From Acidimicrobiales bacterium (GTDB taxonomy: Bacteria > Actinomycetota > Acidimicrobiia > Acidimicrobiales > JAHWLA01): a DNA stretch of 64,000 nt. The notes beneath the pieces are model-generated. The model was given only the letters and a program-made list of their open reading frames with translations, did not search any database and had not been told where the DNA came from. The position numbers were made by a program, and so were the translations under genes. The stretch is from positions 1 through 64,000 of the forward strand of contig DATLNE010000001.1 in NCBI GenBank assembly GCA_035536915.1. The letters are read 5' to 3'. Below, in pieces: positions 41,437 to 49,272 of the stretch (its first letter is position 1; the number at the start of each line of letters is the position of its first letter).

Positions 41437-42243
41437 GTGCTCGAATGCGTGGTGAACGTGAGCGAGGGGCGGCGGCCCGAGGTGATCGAGGCCGTCGGGG
41501 CGGCGGCGGGCGCCGCCTTGCTCGACGTGCACTCCGACGTGTCGCACCACCGCTCGGTGTTCACGCTGGCGGGGACCGACGTGGAGGACGCGACGAGGGC
41601 GCTCGCCCGGGAGGCGGTGGCCCGCATCGACCTGCGGGCGCACGAGGGGGTGCACCCCCGGCTGGGAGTGGTCGACGTGGTGCCGTTCGTCCCACTGGAC
41701 GACGACGACGCCGTGGGGGCACGGGACCGTTTCGCGGCGTGGGCGGCCGCTGAGTTGGACGTCCCGTGCTTCCTCTACGGGTCGGAGCGGTCGCTGCCCG
41801 AGGTGCGGCGGCGGGCGTTCGTCGACCTGGTGCCCGATGTCGGGGCGTCAGTGCCGCACCCGACCGCGGGCGCGGTGGCCGTGGGGGCCAGGCCGGTGCT
41901 GGTGGCCTACAACCTGTGGCTGGCGTCGGCCGACGTGGCCGTGGCCCGAGCGATCGCCCGGTCGTTGCGCAGCGAGCACGTGCGGGCGCTGGGGCTCGAC
42001 GTGGACGGGCAGGCGCAGGTGTCGTGCAACCTCATCGCGCCACTCGTCGTGGGCCCCGATGTTGTCTACGACGCGGTGGCGGCGACCACCGAGGTCGCAC
42101 GGGCGGAACTCGTCGGGCTGGCGCCCCACGCCGTGGTGGACGCCATCCCCCGCCACCGGTGGCCCGAGCTCGACCTGGACTCATCGAGAACGATCGAGGC
42201 CCGCCTGGAGCAGGCGGGCCTCGACGGGGGAAGGTTTTCTTGA
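41437..42243 (+). CDS. Glutamate formiminotransferase-like protein (FTCD N-terminal domain)
   Basis: A 268-residue protein starting at GTG 41437. It contains ECVVNVSEGRRPEVIEA at the N-terminus, DVHSDVSHHRSVFTLAG and DLRAHEGVHPRLGVVDVVP, the two folate/formimino-site signatures with the conserved His residues. PCFLYG and QVSCNLI follow. It lacks a cyclodeaminase domain. In full-length enzymes the domain transfers a formimino or formyl group from glutamate to tetrahydrofolate. Here no histidine-degradation gene is nearby, so the physiological substrate is uncertain. Confidence 0.85.
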   Translation: MLECVVNVSEGRRPEVIEAVGAAAGAALLDVHSDVSHHRSVFTLAGTDVEDATRALAREAVARIDLRAHEGVHPRLGVVDVVPFVPLDDDDAVGARDRFAAWAAAELDVPCFLYGSERSLPEVRRRAFVDLVPDVGASVPHPTAGAVAVGARPVLVAYNLWLASADVAVARAIARSLRSEHVRALGLDVDGQAQVSCNLIAPLVVGPDVVYDAVAATTEVARAELVGLAPHAVVDAIPRHRWPELDLDSSRTIEARLEQAGLDGGRFS

Positions 42244-42277
42244 CGTGCCGGTCGTGGGAGGCACGTTTCTCAACGGG

Positions 42278-42568
42278 TCAGGAGGCGGATGCCGCCCCGT
42301 TGGCCCGGCGGGCCAAGGCCCTTGCTCGGCGGATGCGGCGGCGTTCGCGTTCGCTCATGCCGCCCCAGATGCCGAACTTCTCGCCGTTGGCGAGGGCGTA
42401 CTCGAGGCAGTCCTCACGGACGACGCAGCCCCGGCACACCTCCTTCGCCTCTCGCGTCGATGCACCACGCTCGGGGAAGAACAGGTCTGGGTCAACGCCC
42501 ATGCAGTTGGCTTGGTCCTGCCAGCTCCGCTCTTCGCTGTCGGTCAACACGTGCAGCAATCCATCCAT
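42278..42568 (-). CDS. WhiB-family transcription factor (WhiB2/WhmD-like)
   Basis: A 96-residue protein with cluster ligands Cys22, Cys45, Cys48 and Cys54 (CRGCVVREDC), the turn FGIWGGMSERERR and a basic C-terminal helix. DPDLFFPERG is typical of the WhiB2 group, which controls cell division and sporulation septation. The start ATG 42568 is set by GGAGG eight bases upstream; earlier in-frame ATGs lack one. It is divergent from a membrane-protein gene across a region with a TGTAATTACA palindrome. Confidence 0.92.
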   Translation of the reverse strand: MDGLLHVLTDSEERSWQDQANCMGVDPDLFFPERGASTREAKEVCRGCVVREDCLEYALANGEKFGIWGGMSERERRRIRRARALARRANGAASAS

Positions 42569-42630
42569 CGGACAACCTCCCCTCTGACTGCCGTAACCCG
42601 CCGGGTGATGCCCTCGTAGCATCCCACCGA

Positions 42631-42640
42631 TGTAATTACA
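42631..42640. promoter_or_regulatory. TGTAATTACA palindrome between divergent genes
   Basis: A perfect 10-base AT-rich palindrome lies 63 bases from the whiB start and 51 bases from the membrane-protein start, inside otherwise GC-rich DNA. It could be an operator or part of back-to-back promoters. No partner regulator is evident. Confidence 0.35.
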
Positions 42641-42690
42641 ACAATGTCATCATCCCCCGTTCGCTCGCGATGCGCAAGGGGGGATTTGGA

Positions 42691-43503
42691 ATGGCCGAGA
42701 AGGAGCAGGTCGGGTCGGCCGCGCTGCAGGAAGCCGCCAAGCTGCTGCTGCCTCTCGGTGCTGTCGTCGTCGGCGCCGTCTTCCTGGTCGCAGGGGCGGC
42801 CAACCTCGGCTTCTACGACGCCTTCGGCATCCAGGACCTCCGCGTGGTCGGCATCGACAAGTCGGCCATCGTCGACCATGCCATCCTTCCGAGCGTCATC
42901 CTCACGCCGATGGTGGGAGGCCTCGTCGGGTACGCGTTGTGGGCCGCCCGGGTGAGCACCAAGGAGGTACCACCGCCTCCCGAGCTGCCCTCCCCCTCCC
43001 GCAAGCGACGGCACCTCGTGTTCGGCGTGGCAGTGGTCGTCTGCGGACTCGCCGCCATGGCTTGGCAGATCAAAGCCCGCCCCGGGATAGGCGTCGCGGG
43101 GTTCATCCTCGCGGGGTTCGCTCTCGCGGTGGTGAAGAACGCCCCCCGCACCGTGCGGTGGACCGTGACGCATCCTTGGCAGTTCATCGGCGCATGCGTG
43201 GCCGTCACTGCGCTGGTTGCCTTCATGGCCTTCTTGCAAGGTGCGGCCTGGGGGAAGGCGGTGGCGGAGCGGCGGAGAGCCGACCCACCCGCGCTGGCGT
43301 ACGTGGTCCTCGTGCAGTGGCCCAGAGGCGCCGTGCTGGACGAGCGCGCCGACCTGTGCACCAGCGACATCCTGCTCGGGCGCGCCGGTGGCACCTACGT
43401 GCTCTTCAACGTGCGCACCCGCTTGGTTCACGAAGTTCCGGCGAACCAACCGCTCACGCGCATCTCGCTCAGAGCCGTCATGCCCACCGGCTGCCCATCC
43501 TGA
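42691..43503 (+). CDS. Four-span membrane protein of unknown function
   Basis: A 270-residue protein beginning at ATG 42691, chosen because a GGGGGG ribosome site lies eight bases upstream; ATG 42670 in frame is weaker. Spans lie at about residues 16-40, 66-86, 108-126 and 150-190. The last 65 residues form a soluble extracytoplasmic or cytoplasmic domain with CTSDILLGRAGGTYVLFNV. No family recognised. Confidence 0.7.
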   Translation: MAEKEQVGSAALQEAAKLLLPLGAVVVGAVFLVAGAANLGFYDAFGIQDLRVVGIDKSAIVDHAILPSVILTPMVGGLVGYALWAARVSTKEVPPPPELPSPSRKRRHLVFGVAVVVCGLAAMAWQIKARPGIGVAGFILAGFALAVVKNAPRTVRWTVTHPWQFIGACVAVTALVAFMAFLQGAAWGKAVAERRRADPPALAYVVLVQWPRGAVLDERADLCTSDILLGRAGGTYVLFNVRTRLVHEVPANQPLTRISLRAVMPTGCPS

Positions 43504-43592
43504 GGGGCCCATCAGTACAGCTTTCGTGCGAACTGGACCGCGGACGGGGAAAAGGAGGGGCGCGCTCGCTGGTGGCGGGGCATGATCCAGCG

Positions 43593-44300
43593 ATGGAAGG
43601 TGCGGGACTCGCTGAGCTTGTCGCGGCCATGGAAGAGATCGACGAGGACGAGCTCTTCCTTGACCTCGTTGAAGCACGTCGGATCGTCGATGACCGTTCG
43701 GAACTTCACTTCACTGTGCGCAGGCGCACAGTGGTCCATAGCGAATGGGTCGTCGTTGCGCATGGCGTCCGCGAGACCCGCCTGACGCTGGGGCCGCACG
43801 GCTGGCTCAGCTTGGAGTCGAGCCACCCACTGCTCCTGGATCACACGGACACGATGGGTGAGCTCTACCTGAAGGAACGAGCAACTGAGGCCGGCGAGGT
43901 GCTTGCGGCGATCTGGCTCGCCCATCGGGAGATCGTCGGCGAGTGGCGGCCACTCGCTCGCTACCTCAACTCGCTCGTCGACCCTCTGGACCTGCTTCGG
44001 GGAGGTATGGGCGTACTCGCATGCGGGCCGCAAACGCTGCTGAACGGCTACCGGGACGCGATCACCCCGCTCGTAGAGACGGGATCCCTCCTTCCCACCG
44101 GACCTGCCAAGCGTTGGGTTGTAGGGGGGATGTGGGATGAAGAGGGGATGTGGGTCGAAGAGGGGATGTGGGTCGAGGAGAACGAGCCGCTCGTCGCCCT
44201 GGTTCTCCCGTATAGCGATGGCTTGTCCGTCGGACAGAACCAGTCGCGGTCATCGTGGCTCGTCGCGCAGTCAGTCGACGCGCGCAGATTGGACGGATAG
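43593..44300 (+). CDS. Hypothetical protein with GMWxEE tandem repeats
   Basis: A 235-residue soluble protein. The main domain (1-170) alternates strands and helices: ELFLDLVEARRIVDD, LHFTVRRRTVVHSEWVVVA, HPLLLDHTDTMG. Residues 179-196 are three perfect-frame copies of GMW(D/V)EE, then a domain tail PLVALVLPYSDGLSVGQ. The start ATG 43593 is the first reasonable one. Its codon composition is less GC-extreme than its neighbours. Not recognised; possibly recently acquired. Confidence 0.6.
   Translation: MEGAGLAELVAAMEEIDEDELFLDLVEARRIVDDRSELHFTVRRRTVVHSEWVVVAHGVRETRLTLGPHGWLSLESSHPLLLDHTDTMGELYLKERATEAGEVLAAIWLAHREIVGEWRPLARYLNSLVDPLDLLRGGMGVLACGPQTLLNGYRDAITPLVETGSLLPTGPAKRWVVGGMWDEEGMWVEEGMWVEENEPLVALVLPYSDGLSVGQNQSRSSWLVAQSVDARRLDG
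44127..44180 (+). repeat. Three 18-base tandem repeats (GMWxEE codons)
   Basis: Units at 44127-44144, 44145-44162 and 44163-44180 read GGGATGTGGG(A/T)(T/C)GA(A/G)GAG-like, nearly identical. The array preserves the frame and adds six residues per copy, so copy number may vary among strains. Confidence 0.85.
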
Positions 44301-44330
44301 CCGCCCGACTCAGAGAGAAGTGACTCCTCC

Positions 44331-46352
44331 TCAGGCACTGCGGTTGCCCCGGCCCCGCATGGCCCGCTTCTGCTCGATGAAATCGACGAGCACGTAGTCG
44401 CCGAGGGTCTCGGGCGTGGTAAAGAAGGCCCGGCCCCGATTGAGCTCGGTGAGCTTCTCCACGAACTGCCGGAGGTACGACGTGGCGTCGAGCATGAAGG
44501 TGTTGATGCGGATGCCCTCACGGGTGCAGCGCATGACCTCGGCCAGCGTGGCGTCGACCGTCTCCTGCACCGGCGGGTAGCTGAAGAACGGCACGTCGGA
44601 GCCGGGCGGGAAGTGGGCGGTGGGCTCGCCGTCGGTGATCATGATGATCTGCTTCGTCCCCGACTGGCGGGCCAGCATCCGGCGGCTCAGCAGGAACCCG
44701 TGCTGCATGTTGGTGCCGTACACGAAGTCCCACGACACCTCGGGCAGGTGCTCGGGCTTGAGCTCCCGGGCCACCTCGCTGAACCCGACGATGCCCAGGA
44801 AGTCGCGCGGGTACTGGGTGGCGATCAGCGAGTGCAGCGCCATGGCCACCTTCTTGGCCGCCAGGAAGTTGTCGCGCATGGGCATCGACAACGACAGGTC
44901 GACCATCAACACCGTGGAGGTGCGCGTCAGCGTCTCGGTGCGTTCCACCTCGAAGTCGTCGGGCGACAGCCGCACCGGCTTGCCTCCCCCGGTCCGCTGC
45001 ACGGCGTTGCGCACGGTGCGCTCGATCGACAGGTTGAAAGGGTCACCGAACTCGTAGGGCTTCGTCTCGTACGCCCGCTCGTGGCCGATGCCCACGGAGT
45101 CGGCCGAATGCCGGCCGAGCCGGTCCTTGGCCAAGTTGTCGAACAGGTCCGACAGCGCGTTCGCGCCGACCTTGCGCAGGCCTCGCGGCGTGAGCTCGAG
45201 GCGTCCCTCGCGCTGCTCGATGAGCCCGGCCTGCTCCAGCATCCGGGTCAGCTCGGCCATGCGTTCCAAGGAGCGAGCCCCGTCCTCGCCCAACAACGAC
45301 CGCGCCCGGTCGAGGTCGACCTCGGCCAACGCACCCGGCGAGCCCGCCGAACGCAGCAGGTTCTCCAGTTGGTCGATGTCGCCGAGCTCGTCCATCAAGC
45401 CCGCCGCGTCGGCAAAGCCGAGGGGGTCCTGGCCGCTGAAGTCGTACGACCGGTTCCACCCGGCGGCGGGGAAGGCGTTGCGCAGGTTGTCGCTCAGCCG
45501 CGACACCTGCCAGCGCAGGTCCATGTCCTCCAGCAGCGACTCGGCCAAGCCCTGCAACTGCGCCCGCTGGTCAGGCGTCATCGAGTTGAGCATCGACTGC
45601 ATGGCCGCCATCTGGCGGGCCATGTTCTCCAGCAGCTCGTCGAGGCTCTGCGGGTCGCCGGGCACCATGTCGCCGAACTGCTCCATGAAGCGCTCGAAGG
45701 CGGCGTCTGTGTCGGCGCCTGCCTCGCGCATCTCCAGCAGCTCGTTCAGCGCGTTGAACATGTCCTTGGTGCGCTGGAGCTGTTCGGGCGAGATGTCGGA
45801 CATGGCGCCCGCCATCTGGTTGAACATGCTCTGCATGAGCTCGCGGCGCAGCTGGTCGAGCAGCTCGTCGAACTTCTCCCGAGCCTCGGTCGAGGTGAAC
45901 TCGTACTCCTGCAGCCCGCGCACCATGCCCGACAGGTCGGGCGGCACGAGGTCGAGTTGCATCCGCCGTTCGGCTGCCACTTCCTCGGTGATCTCCCGGC
46001 GCCGCTCGTCGCCCGACGCCCGCGCTTCCTCGACGAGCTTGTCGAGGCCTTCCCGTTCGATGTCCATGACGTCGCGCAGCCGCTGGGCGATGTCGTCGTA
46101 CACGCCGCCGAGGTCGTAGCGCTCCAACTCGTCGCGCCGCCGGCGCTTGAGGCGCTCCAGCAGTTCGCGCATGCCCGCCACCCGTTCGTCGTTGCGGTCG
46201 CGGAAGCCCTGTTGCATCAGCCGGCGCAGGGCGGCGTTAAGGTCGCCGTGGTAGAGCAGGTCGTCGGTGAGCTGCTCCAGCACGTCGTCGGCACTCACCT
46301 CGAAGCCGACCTGCGTGCCGTCCCAACGTGAATAACCAAACCGATTGGGCAT
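44331..46352 (-). CDS. von Willebrand factor A domain protein, partner of the AAA ATPase
   Basis: A 673-residue protein starting at ATG 46352. The first 440 residues are helical and charged (many Met-rich coiled stretches, MFNQMAGAMSDI, ENMARQMAAMQ). The VWA domain follows from about 480 with an intact MIDAS motif DLSLSM and later ITDGEPTAH. The layout equals the YehP/CoxE-like or ChlD-type partners of MoxR-family ATPases, which cooperate in metal insertion or protein maturation. The likely ATPase partner is at 49273-50673, separated by a plus-strand cassette. Both point the same way. Confidence 0.88.
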   Translation of the reverse strand: MPNRFGYSRWDGTQVGFEVSADDVLEQLTDDLLYHGDLNAALRRLMQQGFRDRNDERVAGMRELLERLKRRRRDELERYDLGGVYDDIAQRLRDVMDIEREGLDKLVEEARASGDERRREITEEVAAERRMQLDLVPPDLSGMVRGLQEYEFTSTEAREKFDELLDQLRRELMQSMFNQMAGAMSDISPEQLQRTKDMFNALNELLEMREAGADTDAAFERFMEQFGDMVPGDPQSLDELLENMARQMAAMQSMLNSMTPDQRAQLQGLAESLLEDMDLRWQVSRLSDNLRNAFPAAGWNRSYDFSGQDPLGFADAAGLMDELGDIDQLENLLRSAGSPGALAEVDLDRARSLLGEDGARSLERMAELTRMLEQAGLIEQREGRLELTPRGLRKVGANALSDLFDNLAKDRLGRHSADSVGIGHERAYETKPYEFGDPFNLSIERTVRNAVQRTGGGKPVRLSPDDFEVERTETLTRTSTVLMVDLSLSMPMRDNFLAAKKVAMALHSLIATQYPRDFLGIVGFSEVARELKPEHLPEVSWDFVYGTNMQHGFLLSRRMLARQSGTKQIIMITDGEPTAHFPPGSDVPFFSYPPVQETVDATLAEVMRCTREGIRINTFMLDATSYLRQFVEKLTELNRGRAFFTTPETLGDYVLVDFIEQKRAMRGRGNRSA

Positions 46353-46450
46353 CAATGCCAGCCTAGGGGTCTTTACGAATTGCGCAGGCTTCCGTAGCCT
46401 GGCCGCAGAAGTAGCACTCAACTGGGGTCGGCGGGTTGGGGGTCAGCATC

Positions 46451-47116
46451 ATGAAGCGGCTCGCAGTGGTCACCATCGGGGCCATCGTCGTCACCGGCAT
46501 CGGTCCTGCAACCGCGGGCATCGGCGGCGGCGAAAACGGCTCGTGGTGCGCGGACCGCTCCTCCCTCGACGCTCGTGTTGACGGGCCCGCCGACGTGGTC
46601 GTCGTCGTCGGTGCAGGCAGCCGGCCCGACAAGCCCGTGAAGAGCGCCTTCGCATGTGTCGACGGCAACGTCGGCCGCCGCTACAGCGTCGATGCCCTCG
46701 TCACCACGTGGATCGACACGGAGTACGGCCGGGCCGGCTACTCCTGCCCGCGCCAGCCCGTGCAAGCGGTCCAGTGCAGGCGCACCAGCTTCCAGCTGCC
46801 CGCCCAGTCGTCGAACCAGCTCGAATCGGCAGACAACGCCTGGACAATCGAGCTGCTCGGCGCGGGCGTCGCCTACGACCTCGACCTGTCGAGGAGCCGG
46901 ACCGCCGCCCACACACCCGGCGCGTGTGCCCGCGAGGTGTGCCACGAACCCGGCGCATACGGCGCCTGGGCCGACACCGGTCCCGCCGATGCCCCGCCTC
47001 CCGATCCCGACTGCGGCGAGCAGTGCGTCACCGCCGCCGAGCGGCGTTCGAGCGAGAGCCCGGGCGTCGGCGTCGGCGTCGAAGGCGTCCCCGCCGAGCC
47101 GGCGCCCGGCGACTGA
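46451..47116 (+). CDS. Secreted protein of unknown function
   Basis: A 221-residue protein starting MKRLAVVTIGAIVVTGIGPATAG, a standard signal peptide. The mature part has paired cysteines (WCADRS, ACVDGN, YSCPRQ, QCRRT, ACAREVCHE, CGEQC) that suggest a disulphide-rich fold. The tail is Ser/Pro/Gly-rich. It lies 52 bases upstream of an ECF sigma gene in the same direction and may be part of its regulon or operon. No family recognised. Confidence 0.65.
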   Translation: MKRLAVVTIGAIVVTGIGPATAGIGGGENGSWCADRSSLDARVDGPADVVVVVGAGSRPDKPVKSAFACVDGNVGRRYSVDALVTTWIDTEYGRAGYSCPRQPVQAVQCRRTSFQLPAQSSNQLESADNAWTIELLGAGVAYDLDLSRSRTAAHTPGACAREVCHEPGAYGAWADTGPADAPPPDPDCGEQCVTAAERRSSESPGVGVGVEGVPAEPAPGD

Positions 47117-47133
47117 AGGATTTCTGCGAACGC

Positions 47134-47158
47134 GGTAACCCTGGCGGGGGCCTCCGTT
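47134..47158 (+). promoter_or_regulatory. Possible ECF-type promoter of the second sigma cassette
   Basis: GGTAAC (47134-47139) is followed after 15 bases by CGTT (47155-47158), ten bases before the sigma ATG. The pattern is close to, but shorter in spacing than, GGAAC-N17-CGTT; autoregulation is plausible but weaker than at 40241-40266. Confidence 0.35.
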
Positions 47159-47168
47159 CGTTAGGACG

Positions 47169-47702
47169 ATGATGCGCACCCGCTGCCGGCGCGACGCCGA
47201 GTTCGAGGAGTTCTTCCGCTCGAACTACCCGCGGGCTTTTGGGGTCGCGGTGCGGATGCTGGGCGGGGCCGCCGAGGCCGAGGACGCTGCCGCCGAGGCG
47301 TTCTCTCGTGCCCTCGTCCGCTGGCCGCGGGTGCGCGGGCTCGACTACCGCGACGCGTGGGTGATGCGGGTCACTGCCAACGTCGCCATCGACATGTTGC
47401 GCCGCCGTCGGGCCATGCCCGACGTGCGCACCGAAGTCGACGACCCGCAGGGCTCCACCGTCGAACGCATGTGGCTGCTGGGGGCGCTCGACAAGCTCCC
47501 CGACCGCCAGCGTGAAGTGTTGCTGCTGCGCTACTTCGGCGACCTCGCCGATGACGACATCGCCCAATGCCTGTCGATGGCGAACGGCACGGTGAAGTCG
47601 CATGTCCACCGCGGGCTCGTCCGACTGCGCGAGCGGTTCGGGGTCGACATCGAGCCGCCTGACGGGAAGGAGGTGCAGGTTGCCGTCGACCTTCACCACT
47701 GA
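47169..47702 (+). CDS. ECF RNA polymerase sigma factor (SigE-family, second cassette)
   Basis: A 177-residue sigma-70 factor: region 2 FFRSNYPRAFGVAVRMLGG with AEAEDAAAEAFSRAL and WVMRVTANVAIDMLRRRR, and region 4 LPDRQREVLLLRYFGDLAD with NGTVKSHVHRGLVRLRERF (cores). It overlaps the downstream membrane protein gene by 23 bases. No ZAS-type anti-sigma follows; instead a single-span protein with an external domain does, so that protein is the likely regulator. Confidence 0.9.
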   Translation: MMRTRCRRDAEFEEFFRSNYPRAFGVAVRMLGGAAEAEDAAAEAFSRALVRWPRVRGLDYRDAWVMRVTANVAIDMLRRRRAMPDVRTEVDDPQGSTVERMWLLGALDKLPDRQREVLLLRYFGDLADDDIAQCLSMANGTVKSHVHRGLVRLRERFGVDIEPPDGKEVQVAVDLHH

Positions 47703-48555
47703 TCCGATCGGGCCGCGCTCGGTCGACGAGATGCTCGACGTGGTCTACGGCCGCGCCGACGCCTTGCAACGCCGTCGCACCGTCCAGCGAATGGGCGGAG
47801 GAATTGCCGCGGTGGTTCTGGCCCTGGTGGCGACCCTGACAGTGCAGGGAAGCAACGAGGGGGCAAGCGTGCGATCGGTCGACGACCCGAACGGCAAGCA
47901 GGAGGAACAGGCCCCCGACAACGGCGAAGGCGGCGGCTCCCCCTCGGGCGGTGAGGCTCCAGGGTCGGCGCCCCCCGGCGATGCCGCCGGCACGGCTGCT
48001 CGGTCGACGCCGTCGAGCGTGCCTGCCAAAGCGGTCGCCACCACCGTCCCCCCCGTGATGACGCCGCCCGCTGCGGCCATCGAGACATGGAAGACGGTCG
48101 GCGACGCAAAGGGCGACGCCACACCCGACCGGTGGTACTACGACATCACCACTGCGGCCATGGAGTACGACCCCAACCGCAGCACGGTCATTTTCACCAC
48201 CTCCTACCGGGCCCCCACCGGCTCTACCAGCGGCCGCCAGGAACGCGAGATGGAGTCCGAGTTCACCTTCGACGACACAACCCACAGCGTCAACGTGCGG
48301 GAATCGGGAGACCAGTTGGGCGAGGTGCACATCGACGACGTACACCCGTGCCCCGGGTGCACGGCGACGTTCGACGCCGCCGCCGGCCGCTTGGTGGTGA
48401 CGGTGCCGATGTCGGTGATGAACGACGTGATGGCTCGGGAGAGCGACGCCCGGCTCCAGGCAGGCGCCCGCATCGACACGTTGGTCGCCACCTCGGCCAC
48501 CGTGGGGGCGGGCAACGCCACAGTCCAAGCCGACACGGCGAGGGAGGACGGCTGA
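47680..48555 (+). CDS. Single-span membrane protein, candidate anti-sigma factor
   Basis: A 291-residue protein from a TTG at 47680, selected because GGAAGGAGG lies about seven bases upstream. A cytoplasmic head (VDEMLDVVYGRADALQRRRT) of about 40 residues precedes one span (GGGIAAVVLALVATLTV), then a disordered Ser/Pro region and an external beta domain (WYYDITTAAMEYDPNR, HPCPGCTATFD). Many ECF neighbours that lack a zinc motif look like this. Regulation of the sigma factor is inferred from position only. Its stop overlaps the next start (TGATG). Confidence 0.65.
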   Translation: MPSTFTTDPIGPRSVDEMLDVVYGRADALQRRRTVQRMGGGIAAVVLALVATLTVQGSNEGASVRSVDDPNGKQEEQAPDNGEGGGSPSGGEAPGSAPPGDAAGTAARSTPSSVPAKAVATTVPPVMTPPAAAIETWKTVGDAKGDATPDRWYYDITTAAMEYDPNRSTVIFTTSYRAPTGSTSGRQEREMESEFTFDDTTHSVNVRESGDQLGEVHIDDVHPCPGCTATFDAAAGRLVVTVPMSVMNDVMARESDARLQAGARIDTLVATSATVGAGNATVQADTAREDG

Positions 48556-49271
48556 TGGTCTCCGTCGACACGCCCACGTTGGCACTGGTGGTGGCCCGCG
48601 ACCTCGGCGCCGTCTCCGAAGCGCTCGGCCGCTCCGGACTGAACGAAGCGGCCGCGATGGCCGGCGGCGCGCCGAGCATCCCGCACCGCACGGTCGTCAT
48701 CGACAACGTCGACGGCCGCCACGCCCTGTGCCGTCTGGCGGCGGCTAATGGCTGGATGGTGCTCCTGGCACCCGCAGTGGCCTACCGCCGGGCCACCACA
48801 TTGCTGATCCTCGCCACACGGCTGCCCACGTCGCGGCGGGTCCTCCACGTGGACGAACTGCTCATGTACCAAGTGCTGGCCGCTTCCACCAACGAGGAGC
48901 AGGAAGCGCTCGTCAACGCCGTGCTGGCGCCGGTACTCGCCTTGCCCCCTGCGTTGGGCAACCGCCTGCTCACAACCCTCGAAGCACTGCACTGGAACGA
49001 CGGCTCGGCCAAGAGCACGGCCCGCGCCCTCGGCCTGCACAGCAAGACCGTCCTCAACCGGGTCCGCCGGTTCGAGGCACTGACGGGGCTCAGCCTCGAC
49101 CGCCCGCCCGACCGACTGCGCGCCGACGTCGCCCTCTACGTCCTCCGGATGCGCGGTCGGTTGGCGCGGGTGGAAATCGAACGGGGTGCGACGCCTGCCG
49201 ACGCCCCGCGGGGTAACGGCAACGGGATCCTGCGGGCGTCGCGCGTCGGCCTGGCCGCCGCCCCCTCGTAG
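48555..49271 (+). CDS. PucR/CdaR-like helix-turn-helix regulator
   Basis: A 238-residue protein whose C-terminal 80 residues match the PucR-type HTH: LLTTLEALHWNDGSAKSTARAL then LHSKTVLNRVRRFEALTG (cores). The N-terminal 130 residues look like a GGDEF-like or sensor remnant (VVIDNVDGRHALCRLAAANG) without recognised catalytic residues. It is translationally coupled to the preceding membrane protein. It may be the output regulator of the cassette. It converges with the AAA ATPase gene, one base between stops. Confidence 0.75.
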   Translation: MVSVDTPTLALVVARDLGAVSEALGRSGLNEAAAMAGGAPSIPHRTVVIDNVDGRHALCRLAAANGWMVLLAPAVAYRRATTLLILATRLPTSRRVLHVDELLMYQVLAASTNEEQEALVNAVLAPVLALPPALGNRLLTTLEALHWNDGSAKSTARALGLHSKTVLNRVRRFEALTGLSLDRPPDRLRADVALYVLRMRGRLARVEIERGATPADAPRGNGNGILRASRVGLAAAPS

Positions 49272-49272
49272 C

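Noticed and set aside
42278-42622. Earlier start for the WhiB2-like protein (ATG near 42622)
   Set aside because: The extra N-terminal residues are not WhiB-like and lack a ribosome site, while ATG 42568 has GGAGG eight bases upstream.
43504-43592. A gene in the spacer after the four-span membrane protein
   Set aside because: Frames are short and lack ribosome sites; treated as ordinary intergenic DNA.
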